Shown in pieces: positions 1-6,995 of a DNA stretch of 64,000 nt. The stretch's first letter is position 1, and the number at the start of each line of letters is the position of its first letter. The DNA comes from an uncultured Lachnospiraceae bacterium (GTDB taxonomy: Bacteria; Bacillota; Clostridia; Lachnospirales; Lachnospiraceae): assembly GCA_900551235.1 (NCBI GenBank), contig URUU01000001.1, forward strand, positions 62,001 through 126,000, written 5' to 3'. Below the pieces are notes generated by a model. That model was not told where the DNA came from, did no database searches, and worked only from the letters and a program-made list of their open reading frames with translations. A program made the position numbers and the translations under genes.

Positions 1-448
1 GTGCTTTTTTACTGTCCCGTATGTATTCCATGGAATATGTCTGACCACATTTCGGACACCGGTTCTGATAAATGCTTCCCCTGAGACTTAAAACATGCCG
101 GCATCCTGCCCGCTTTTCAAAATCGAAAATGTTATCCGTGAGAATACATTGAATTTTACCGGCTTCTTCCATTTCCTTCAATGCATAACAACTCTCTGGT
201 ACTTCCCAGTCTTTTTTGAGAACTTCTGCTTTATAGAAATCAAAAAATGAATCTGGCCGGGTCATGTAGTATGCACTTGAAAAAATATCTTCCGGCGATC
301 TGCCATAATTCTGTTCGATTTCGTAGGCATAGTCCTGATCATGAAAGGTTCGGCATCCACTTTCTGCAAGGATGCCGGAACCACATAATACAACCGTGTA
401 CTTGCTACTGTCCAATACTGCCTTTAAATAGTTAATTTTTTCTCCCAT
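1..448 (-). CDS. Sir2-like protein, C-terminus cut by window edge
   Basis: The visible 149 residues have the layout of the Sir2 (NAD-dependent deacetylase) family: a GSGILAESG loop at 23-31 resembling the family NAD loop, TDNIFDF at 104-110 where sirtuins have TQNID, RGS at 123-125 where sirtuins have the catalytic HG, and the first zinc pair C131/C134. The general-base His is therefore an Arg (codon AGG) and the TQNID Asp is Phe, so ordinary deacetylase chemistry is doubtful. The start is ATG at 448, with AGGAGG about 12 bases upstream. It is the last visible gene of the phosphate-type operon, 57 bases after the lipoprotein gene. A divergent NAD/ADP-ribose-binding role is possible but is inference. 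Confidence 0.7.
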   Translation of the reverse strand, partial: MGEKINYLKAVLDSSKYTVVLCGSGILAESGCRTFHDQDYAYEIEQNYGRSPEDIFSSAYYMTRPDSFFDFYKAEVLKKDWEVPESCYALKEMEEAGKIQCILTDNIFDFEKRAGCRHVLSLRGSIYQNRCPKCGQTYSMEYIRDSKKA

Positions 449-467
449 AAGCCACACATCCTCCTTA

Positions 468-504
468 GGATAAGCATACCAAAAAAAGTAAAAGTATGCA
501 ATCC
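468..504 (-). other. Intercistronic hairpin before the Sir2-like gene
   Basis: On the minus strand GGAT-T-GCATAC and GTATGC-TT-ATCC pair around a T-rich loop of about 14 bases. The hairpin lies between the lipoprotein stop codon and the AGGAGG of the Sir2-like gene. No T-run follows the 3' arm, so it is more likely an mRNA-processing or stability element than a terminator. Confidence 0.4.
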
Positions 505-505
505 C

Positions 506-1381
506 TTAGTGAATAATCATTGCATTTTCTCCAAGTTTATCATAATATTTGGCAAATTTTTCTGCATCTCTTTCTACCAGTCCATCCAGCGGATCCTGAA
601 TATAGACAATGTTTTTTTCTTTATCAAAACCACACAGGACCATACAGTGTTCATTACGAAACCAGCGATAGGTTTTTCCTTCGAATTCGCAGATTTCATC
701 TGTCGGAACAGGCTTTTCCAGATACATGGTATTCCACACAACAACCGGTATGCCGGCGGCAACGTAATCATAAAGAACATCGAAATCAGTATCAGAAAGA
801 TCAAATGCCCGTTTGCTGCTTTCCTGTGCCTCCAGATAATCATTGGCTGTTTTGACCAGTCCCGGTGCAAAAATCCCTGCACCATCATCGGTATGCGGAT
901 CTCCCATATAACCAGTCGCAAAATTACCGTCACCGAACACCAGATAGTCATCAGCAATAGTCGTTTTATCAAGGTCAAATCCCAGATAATTTAAAACCAT
1001 AGTAAGTGCCACAGATTCACATCCGGTTGGAAGTTCAGGATTCTGAAGGATATTTTCCATATCAATTATTTTATGGCTTTTCTGAGTCGGACCTGGAACC
1101 GGAAGTTCACCCTCCGGCGTCGTATCTTCCGTCTCCTGTTCTGTGATTTCTTCTGTGATTTCTTCTGTATTTTGAAAAGTTTCCGTGTCTGTTTCTGTTT
1201 CTATAGCAGAGGTTGAAATATTGTCCTGTTCTACTGCTTCCTGCGCCTGCATGGTTTCTTCTTCACTGTCTGTTTCAGCATGTGTTTCAATCTGTTTTAA
1301 CGGCTTTTTTTCTAATTCCGTACAGCCTGTTGTTAAAACCGATACTGCAAGCAAGAGTATGATATTTCTTTTTTTATTCAT
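506..1381 (-). CDS. Lipoprotein with C39-like cysteine peptidase domain
   Basis: This is a 291-residue exported lipoprotein. The signal peptide ends in LTTGC (lipidated C20), followed by a Glu/Thr-rich spacer at about 36-95. The C-terminal domain looks like the peptidase C39-like family (PF13529): C121 in LPTGCESVA, H245 in NEHCMVL and D263 in QDPLDG fit a Cys-His-Asp triad. It should act outside the membrane on peptide bonds; the substrate is unknown. The start is ATG with CAGGTG five bases upstream. It follows the phoR-like gene by 32 bases with no terminator between them, so it probably belongs to the phosphate-type operon. Confidence 0.75.
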   Translation of the reverse strand: MNKKRNIILLLAVSVLTTGCTELEKKPLKQIETHAETDSEEETMQAQEAVEQDNISTSAIETETDTETFQNTEEITEEITEQETEDTTPEGELPVPGPTQKSHKIIDMENILQNPELPTGCESVALTMVLNYLGFDLDKTTIADDYLVFGDGNFATGYMGDPHTDDGAGIFAPGLVKTANDYLEAQESSKRAFDLSDTDFDVLYDYVAAGIPVVVWNTMYLEKPVPTDEICEFEGKTYRWFRNEHCMVLCGFDKEKNIVYIQDPLDGLVERDAEKFAKYYDKLGENAMIIH

Positions 1382-1413
1382 AGTTACACCTGAAATCTTT
1401 CTATTTTATCGTT

Positions 1414-3075
1414 TTACAGATATACAATAATCTCAGTTCCCTCTCCTATTTTACTGTGTATTTCGATATATCCCCCGTAATATTCCACGACATGTTTTAC
1501 AATGGAAAGCCCAAGTCCGGTTCCGCCGGTCTGCTTGGAATGACTTTTATCTACACGGAAAAAGCGTTCAAAAATACGACTCTGGTATTTCATCGGAACA
1601 CCAATACCGGTATCTTTCACGCAGATACAGGGTTTTCCTTTTTTTTCAGACACCGTAACCCAGAGTGTTCCACCCTGCTTGTTGTATTTAATGCCATTTT
1701 CAATCAGATTATAGAACAGATCATTCATGAGCTGTCCGGATGCCAGGTAGAAAACCGGTTCACCCCGTAATTCTACGGTAACTTCTTTTCTTCTGGCTGC
1801 CGGTTCCAGCCGGTTGCAGACATCCCTGGCAAATTCCAGCAGGTTTACATTTTCTTTGTCATAATAGGCTTCTTTGTCATCGAGCTGACTCACTTTGATA
1901 ATATCATTTACCAGAGTAAGAAGGCGGGTTGCCTCTTTATGGATTTTGGCAGCGAATACCGGGACATCCTCCTTTAGAACCATGCCGTTTTCCATCAGTT
2001 CGGCAAAACCGGAAATGGATGTGAGCGGTGTTTTCAGCTCATGTGATACATTTGCAGAAAACTCTTTCCTTAGTTTTTCTGTGCGTTCTCTCTCTGTAAT
2101 ATCCAGAACGAGAATAATAATACCATGTATTTTTCTGTTTTCCAATATCGGATTGCTGAAATATTGCAGTTTTTTTTGATTCAGATCCTGCGTGACCGTA
2201 TATACATGACCGGAAAGTGCAACGTCCACCACTTCCTTCATCTGCTCGCTGTCACAAAAAGAGGTGATATTCTGACCGGTAAAATTCATTCCGGAAACTT
2301 CGAACAAATTGCGGCAGCTCTGATTCATATACTGGATATGGCGCTTGTGATCCAGCATGATCAGACCTTCATTCATATTTTCTGTAATGGTATTAAATTT
2401 ATACTCCTGATCTTTCAGAATCTGCATCTGCTTCTGAATTTTCCGATTCTGAAAGTCCAGACGTTTCTGTAAAACACCAAGTTCCGGAAAAGAAATCTGT
2501 TTTAAAGGATCTTCCAGATCAATACCGCTGATGCCATCTACAATATCGTTTGTCAGACGATGGGCAATCAGAAAAGTAAGAAACGTAACCATAACAGCTA
2601 TCCCGGACAGTAAAGGAAGAATCCGTAAAAATTCATCCCAGATGCTTACACTCTCACTGGAAATCCTCAGATATTCTCCGTTGGATAATTTTACAGCATA
2701 ATAATAGGTCTCTGATTTTATGGTACTGGAAATCCGGCTGCCGGAACCTTCTCCTGATTCTCTGGCCATCAGAATTTCCGGACGCTGACCGTGATTTTCC
2801 ATTTTGGAAATATCTTTAATACGGTTATCATAGAAAACTGTACCGTCGGCATCGATCAGTGTGATCCGGAACTTTACTTTTTCAGATGCCTGACGGAATA
2901 TTTTAAGATCTGGATTTTCTTCCAGTATGGAGGAGATAAATTCGGCTTCTTCTCTCATCCCATTTTCTTTTTGTGCATGTATTGTCTGATTATAAGAAAA
3001 AACAAAAACAAACGATACTATCAGTATCGTCAGAAGGGCAACCCAGAAATAATTTCTGTATATTCGTTTTTTCAT
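1414..3075 (-). CDS. phoR: Sensor histidine kinase, PhoR-like
   Basis: This is a 553-residue membrane histidine kinase. It has a transmembrane segment at about 9-28, an extracytoplasmic sensor at 30-150, a second transmembrane segment at 152-172, a linker and PAS domain at 215-325, and HisKA with phospho-accepting H345 in VSHELKTP. The HATPase_c domain has an N box (NLIENGIKYN) and G box (DTGIGVP). It would phosphorylate the response regulator whose gene ends four bases upstream. Architecture and the adjacent Na/Pi cotransporter gene suggest a PhoR phosphate sensor. The specific ligand is inferred, and the related WalK-type kinases have a similar layout. Confidence 0.85.
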   Translation of the reverse strand: MKKRIYRNYFWVALLTILIVSFVFVFSYNQTIHAQKENGMREEAEFISSILEENPDLKIFRQASEKVKFRITLIDADGTVFYDNRIKDISKMENHGQRPEILMARESGEGSGSRISSTIKSETYYYAVKLSNGEYLRISSESVSIWDEFLRILPLLSGIAVMVTFLTFLIAHRLTNDIVDGISGIDLEDPLKQISFPELGVLQKRLDFQNRKIQKQMQILKDQEYKFNTITENMNEGLIMLDHKRHIQYMNQSCRNLFEVSGMNFTGQNITSFCDSEQMKEVVDVALSGHVYTVTQDLNQKKLQYFSNPILENRKIHGIIILVLDITERERTEKLRKEFSANVSHELKTPLTSISGFAELMENGMVLKEDVPVFAAKIHKEATRLLTLVNDIIKVSQLDDKEAYYDKENVNLLEFARDVCNRLEPAARRKEVTVELRGEPVFYLASGQLMNDLFYNLIENGIKYNKQGGTLWVTVSEKKGKPCICVKDTGIGVPMKYQSRIFERFFRVDKSHSKQTGGTGLGLSIVKHVVEYYGGYIEIHSKIGEGTEIIVYL

Positions 3076-3079
3076 AGTA

Positions 3080-3766
3080 TCAATCCTCTAGCTTATAGCC
3101 AATTCCGCGAACGGTTTTGATGAAATCTCCACATGTGCCGAGTTTCTGGCGTAATGAACCAATATGAACATCAACCGTACGGCTCTCACCTTCGTATTCG
3201 TAGTTCCAGATGGTGTTTAGAATTTTGTCGCGAGATAAAACAAGTCCCCGATTCTTCATAAGATAACAAAGCAGTTCAAATTCTTTGTAAGTGAGAACTA
3301 TTTCCTTTCCATCGGCATAAACTTCATGTTTCTGTTCATCCAGAGTCAGTCCGCCTGTTTTCAGCAGTTCGCCGTATGAAATCCCTTTATTGCGTTCGCT
3401 GCGCCTTATTACAGCTTTGACACGGGATATCAGTTCCATAACCCCAAATGGTTTTGTAATGTAATCATCTGCTCCGGAATCCAGTCCAAGGACTTTGTCA
3501 TATTCCGAAGATTTTGCAGTCATCATAATGACCGGGATCGCTTCCGTATCTGATCTGCTTTTTAATCTCTTTAATATGCTGACACCATCTTCATCCGGAA
3601 GCATGATATCTAACAGGATCAGATCCGGAAGCTGCTTTTTTATCTGCTGATAAAAAGAAGCAGCATCTTCGAACCCCATCACCTGAAAATCTGATGTTTT
3701 TAATGCATAAAGCACCAGTTCCCGTATGCTGGTATCATCTTCTACGTAATAAACTAATCTGCCCAT
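3080..3766 (-). CDS. phoB: Response regulator, PhoB/PhoP-like (OmpR family)
   Basis: This is a 228-residue two-domain regulator. The receiver domain has the phospho-acceptor D53 in LLDIMLPDEDG and the conserved Lys in ITKPFG. A winged-helix DNA-binding domain follows, ending in SRTVDVHIGSLRQKLG and RTVRGIGYKLE. Its ATG is preceded by AAAGGAG and sits 17 bases after the Na/Pi cotransporter gene; the kinase gene starts four bases after its stop. Controlling phosphate genes is inferred from the neighbours. A PHO-box array was not proven in the upstream promoter region. Confidence 0.87.
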   Translation of the reverse strand: MGRLVYYVEDDTSIRELVLYALKTSDFQVMGFEDAASFYQQIKKQLPDLILLDIMLPDEDGVSILKRLKSRSDTEAIPVIMMTAKSSEYDKVLGLDSGADDYITKPFGVMELISRVKAVIRRSERNKGISYGELLKTGGLTLDEQKHEVYADGKEIVLTYKEFELLCYLMKNRGLVLSRDKILNTIWNYEYEGESRTVDVHIGSLRQKLGTCGDFIKTVRGIGYKLED

Positions 3767-3783
3767 AATCGCCGCTCCTTTTA

Positions 3784-5460
3784 TTATTGTTCTGACATTA
3801 CATATCCTGCCAGATTGTAAGCGTGATCAGACACACGCTCTAAATTACTGATCATGTCCAGAAACGCAACACCATTGGCCGGATCACAGAGCTGATGGGA
3901 GAGCCGTTCAATATGCTTTTCGCGAAGTTCCTCTTCCAGACTGTCAACCATATCCTCGTATTTTACAACTTTGCTTGCACTGTCCATGCTGTCCTCCTCC
4001 CTTGCTTTTATGGCATAGGAAAAAGATTTCATAACAAGATCCATGATCTCTTCCATATCACGCCTGCCCTCTTCAGAAAACAGAACCGGCTTTGTATCAT
4101 CTTTGACATCGATCAGTTCGACGATGTTTTCGACATGATCTCCCACACGTTCGATATCACTGACGGAATAAAAGAGATCGTTCACAATCAGATGCTGTTC
4201 CTCATTTAAAGTAAGATTGCTGATTTTGACCAGATATTCCGTGATCAGTTTTTCCATTTTATTGATCGTTTTTTCGGTTCGATATACCTGATGGATCTGA
4301 TCCGGTTTCTGATGAAGTACGATATCGAAAGCACGTTCCATGTTTTCCTTTGTAATGCGTCCCATATGCACTACCTCAAGAATGGCATTCTGTACTGCAA
4401 AAGACGGTGTTTCCAGAATACGGTCATCCAGATGACGCAGGGTGATTGCATCATCGCTTTCCGATGCCTGCTTTGCATCGTCCTTTCCTTTGACCAGAAT
4501 ACCGGATAAAGATACCAGTTTTCCGCGAAGCGGTGTCATCAGTACGGTACAAACAATATTAAAAACAGTATGGAATACGGAGATTCCCACACTGTCAATT
4601 CCCATCGCAGCAAAAGCCGGGCGGAACTGAAACAGCAAAAACAGTCCGGTTCCCCACAGGACGGCACCCAATACATTGAATGTCAGATGGATCACAGCAG
4701 CTCTTTTGGCATTGCGTGACTCACCAAGGCTGGATAACAACGCCGTACAACAGGAACCAATATTGGATCCAAGACTGATATACATGGCAGAGCTTGCGGT
4801 GACAACACCGCCTGCCGCAGCGAGTGTCTGAAGTACACCAACCGCTGCCGAAGAACTTTGCATGATTGCAGTAACGATCATACCGATCGCAATACCAAGG
4901 ATCGGATTGCTTCCAAACAATTCAAATGCACGCGTAAAAACAGGAAGGTGCAGATAATCTCCTGCTGCATCTCCCATAAAGTCCAGACCGATAAAGAGAA
5001 GTCCAAGGCCAACCAGGATTTCTCCGATCGTCTGTTTCTTTGCTTTTTTACTGAACATAATCAAAAAAGCGCCGATTCCAACCAGTAAAGGTGCATATAA
5101 AGAAGGTGAAAAAGCTTTAAATGCATCTCCGAGCTGACCAAGTGATACAATCCAGGCCGTGATACAAGTACCGATATTGGCACCCATGATCACTCCTATC
5201 GCCTGTGTAAGTGTCATAATACCGGCATTTACAAAACCAACCACCATTACCGTCGTGGCGCCGCTGCTCTGGATAATTGCGGTCACAAGAGCGCCGACAA
5301 GAACAGCCGTAAAATGATTACTGGTCAGAATTCCCAGCAATTCTTTCATTTTGTTTCCGGCAGTTTTCTGAATACCACCTGACATGCTGTGCATACCGTA
5401 GAGGAACATGCCAAGACCGCCGGCAAACATAAAAAGATTGCTGATATCTGTGAGTGTCAT
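3784..5460 (-). CDS. Na/Pi cotransporter with PhoU-like C-terminal domain
   Basis: This is a 558-residue membrane protein of the Na+/phosphate cotransporter family (NptA/YjbB type). The two inverted halves each carry the diagnostic QSS motif (AIIQSSGATT and AIMQSSSAA). A cytoplasmic helical region from about residue 340 to the end resembles PhoU. I start it at the ATG at 5460 because GGAGGG lies seven bases upstream and the codon overlaps the preceding stop (ATGA). A longer frame from 5475 has no good Shine-Dalgarno. It imports, or sodium-dependently moves, inorganic phosphate. Its place before phoB/phoR supports phosphate homeostasis. Confidence 0.88.
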   Translation of the reverse strand: MTLTDISNLFMFAGGLGMFLYGMHSMSGGIQKTAGNKMKELLGILTSNHFTAVLVGALVTAIIQSSGATTVMVVGFVNAGIMTLTQAIGVIMGANIGTCITAWIVSLGQLGDAFKAFSPSLYAPLLVGIGAFLIMFSKKAKKQTIGEILVGLGLLFIGLDFMGDAAGDYLHLPVFTRAFELFGSNPILGIAIGMIVTAIMQSSSAAVGVLQTLAAAGGVVTASSAMYISLGSNIGSCCTALLSSLGESRNAKRAAVIHLTFNVLGAVLWGTGLFLLFQFRPAFAAMGIDSVGISVFHTVFNIVCTVLMTPLRGKLVSLSGILVKGKDDAKQASESDDAITLRHLDDRILETPSFAVQNAILEVVHMGRITKENMERAFDIVLHQKPDQIHQVYRTEKTINKMEKLITEYLVKISNLTLNEEQHLIVNDLFYSVSDIERVGDHVENIVELIDVKDDTKPVLFSEEGRRDMEEIMDLVMKSFSYAIKAREEDSMDSASKVVKYEDMVDSLEEELREKHIERLSHQLCDPANGVAFLDMISNLERVSDHAYNLAGYVMSEQ

Positions 5461-5849
5461 ATATTTTCCCTCCATGCAAGGTCGCCTTTTTGAAGTCCGA
5501 TAATAAGCGATTCTGCCGTTGCGATGTTCGTTGCAATCGGTATATTGTAAATATCACATGCTTTTGAGATCATTTCAATATTCGGTTCGCGCGGACTGGT
5601 AAAGAGCGGACTGTAAAAAAAGATTACCATATCCAGCCCGTTGCGTTCGATCATCTCAACAAACTGCTTGTCTCCGCCCACACTTCCTGCAAGAAATTTG
5701 TGGACGTGAAGGTTTGTAGTTTCCTCGATACGTCTACCGGTAATACCAGTTGCATATAATTCATGTTTTTCAAAAATACGCTTGTAAGCAATACAGAAAT
5801 CTTCTATGAGATTTTTCTTTGCATTATGCGCGATCAATCCTATGTTCAT
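5457..5849 (-). CDS. Methylglyoxal-synthase-like protein, active site altered
   Basis: This 130-residue protein is recognisable along its whole length as methylglyoxal synthase (dihydroxyacetone phosphate to methylglyoxal plus phosphate). GGD at 58-60 keeps the residue matching E. coli D71, and H8 matches H19. However, positions matching E. coli D20, D91, H98 and D101 are N9, S80, R87 and N90 (FFYSPL and SPREPN instead of FFWDPL and PHDPD). It may be inactive as a synthase or act on something else. The fold binds phosphate and the real enzyme is allosterically controlled by phosphate, so a sensing role beside a Na/Pi cotransporter is conceivable. Its stop overlaps the cotransporter start. Confidence 0.8.
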   Translation of the reverse strand: MNIGLIAHNAKKNLIEDFCIAYKRIFEKHELYATGITGRRIEETTNLHVHKFLAGSVGGDKQFVEMIERNGLDMVIFFYSPLFTSPREPNIEMISKACDIYNIPIATNIATAESLIIGLQKGDLAWRENI

Positions 5850-5906
5850 TCTCTATCTACCTCAGATTATAATAGTTTTCTGCGCTTATTCCTGCAGACG
5901 TTATAC

Positions 5907-5935
5907 ATTATAGCACAGACACTTGTAAAAAAGAA
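5907..5935 (-). promoter_or_regulatory. Candidate promoter of the phosphate-type operon
   Basis: A perfect TATAAT -10 (minus strand, 5907-5912) lies about 60 bases before the methylglyoxal-synthase-like start. No good -35 is present at 17 bases. Instead there is a T-rich stretch with TTTACA (5924-5929) and TGTGACA further upstream. A strong -10 with a poor -35 is typical of activator-dependent promoters, so PhoB-type control is plausible but unproven. Confidence 0.4.
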
Positions 5936-6000
5936 AGCATTTTGTCACATTATATACAAAAGATATTTTCTGGAAATTATTTCCCGGAAAAGTGATCTGA

Positions 6001-6044
6001 AAAAGGCAGGAAAGAAAAGTTTTGTCTTTCTTACCTGCCTTTTA
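6001..6044 (-). terminator. Rho-independent terminator after the SASP gene
   Basis: AAAAGGCAGG[T/A]AAGAAA arms form a stem of about 17 bp with one mismatch, followed on the minus strand by a T-run. It lies about 30 bases beyond the SASP stop codon. Confidence 0.75.
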
Positions 6045-6076
6045 TCAGAATCCTGTTGTCAGTTATTCAGCGAAAA

Positions 6077-6322
6077 TTAGTACTGAGTAGCATTTCCTCC
6101 GCTCATGCCTGCACCAGCACCGCCGGACATCTGTCGTTCCTGAGCCTCAATCATTTTTTTAACCATATAACCGCCAACGGAACCATTCTGTTTGGATGTC
6201 AGATTTCCATTGTAACCATCGGTCAGAGGAACTCCCAGTTCGCTTGCCACTTCCATTTTAAAACGGTCAAGTGCACTTTTTGCTTCCGGTACTGCCGCCA
6301 CATTAGATGAACGATTTGCCAT
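6077..6322 (-). CDS. Small acid-soluble spore protein, alpha/beta type
   Basis: This 81-residue protein matches alpha/beta-type SASPs, which coat and protect DNA in dormant spores. ALDRFKMEVASELGV is the first DNA-binding helix and germination-protease region, and GSVGGYMVKKMIE is the conserved C-terminal helix. A Gly/Met-rich tail follows. It has AGGAGG 11 bases before the ATG, its own sigma-G-like promoter and a terminator, so it is monocistronic. It is direct evidence that the organism sporulates. Confidence 0.95.
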   Translation of the reverse strand: MANRSSNVAAVPEAKSALDRFKMEVASELGVPLTDGYNGNLTSKQNGSVGGYMVKKMIEAQERQMSGGAGAGMSGGNATQY

Positions 6323-6393
6323 AATAACATGCCTCCTTTGAACTTTTCCTTTTGTTTTCTTTTTTCAGATGTGCAATTTTGTGATTGCAGTCT

Positions 6394-6422
6394 TAGTATG
6401 TGGATTTCATTCTGTTTTAAAC
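6394..6422 (-). promoter_or_regulatory. Candidate sigma-G promoter of the SASP gene
   Basis: On the minus strand GTTTA (6418-6422) and CATACTA (6394-6400) are separated by 17 bases. CATACTA fits the forespore sigma-G -10 consensus CATnnTA. The -35 differs by one base from GTATA. The position, about 70 bases before the SASP ATG, suits a spore gene. Confidence 0.6.
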
Positions 6423-6458
6423 TGGAAAGTGTTTCAAAGTATGACATCTTGTGACATT

Positions 6459-6899
6459 TTAAAGTTCAATCTTATAGCTGTCATTTCCTTCATCATTGAT
6501 CGTATAATATGCACAGCTGTTTTCCGGCTGCAGGAATACTTTGATCGTTTTGATATCTTTAATCTTGTTTTTCTGAACTTTTGTCCAGTTTTCTTTTACT
6601 TTTTTGCGGATTTCATCCTGTGTGATCTGCTTTCCTGCAAACTCAAGAACAAATTCTTCTTTTACAGCAGCTTTTCTTCCAGGTGCTTTCTTTGACTGTT
6701 CTGCTTTTTCAGCAGCTTCTTTTTTTACAGGTACAGCTTTTTCTTCTTTTACAGATGCAGCAGTTTCTTCTTTTACAGATGCGGCAGTTTCTTCTGCTTT
6801 TACCGCTTCTGCGGTTTCAACAGCTTTTGCTTCTTTTTTTACAACTTCTTTGTTTACTGCTGCTGCAGCATTTTTCTTTGCCTGTCTACGGTTTGCCAT
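6459..6899 (-). CDS. DUF6465-like protein with Ala/Lys/Glu-rich N-terminus
   Basis: This is a 146-residue protein of unknown function. Residues 1-80 are low-complexity, rich in Ala, Lys, Glu and Val, and include an eight-residue tandem repeat (EETAASVK). The C-terminal 60 residues (FVLEFAGKQIT..., VFLQPENSCAYYTIND) resemble the DUF6465 domain common in Lachnospiraceae, by recognition only. A basic tail followed by a small beta-rich domain hints at nucleic-acid binding, but that is inference. The start is ATG at 6899, preceded by GAGGAGG; a longer frame to 6995 would run through the promoter. It has its own promoter. Confidence 0.7.
   Translation of the reverse strand: MANRRQAKKNAAAAVNKEVVKKEAKAVETAEAVKAEETAASVKEETAASVKEEKAVPVKKEAAEKAEQSKKAPGRKAAVKEEFVLEFAGKQITQDEIRKKVKENWTKVQKNKIKDIKTIKVFLQPENSCAYYTINDEGNDSYKIEL
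6741..6788 (-). repeat. 24-bp tandem repeat, two copies, inside the DUF6465 gene
   Basis: Two adjacent 24-base units (6741-6764 and 6765-6788) differ at one base and encode the repeated EETAASVK segment. A third, decayed copy follows. In-frame units of this kind can change in number by slippage without breaking the gene. Confidence 0.8.
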
Positions 6900-6966
6900 A
6901 ATAATTTTCCTCCTCATGAATGAAAAAAACATTTTATTTCTGTTGTTTTCAAAGCAATTCGTTCTA

Positions 6967-6995
6967 ATCATATACCATTTTTTACAATTTATCAA
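6967..6995 (-). promoter_or_regulatory. Sigma-A-type promoter of the DUF6465 gene
   Basis: TTGATA (6990-6995) and TATGAT (6967-6972) on the minus strand are spaced by 17 bases. The -35 begins directly after the recG stop codon. Confidence 0.65.
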
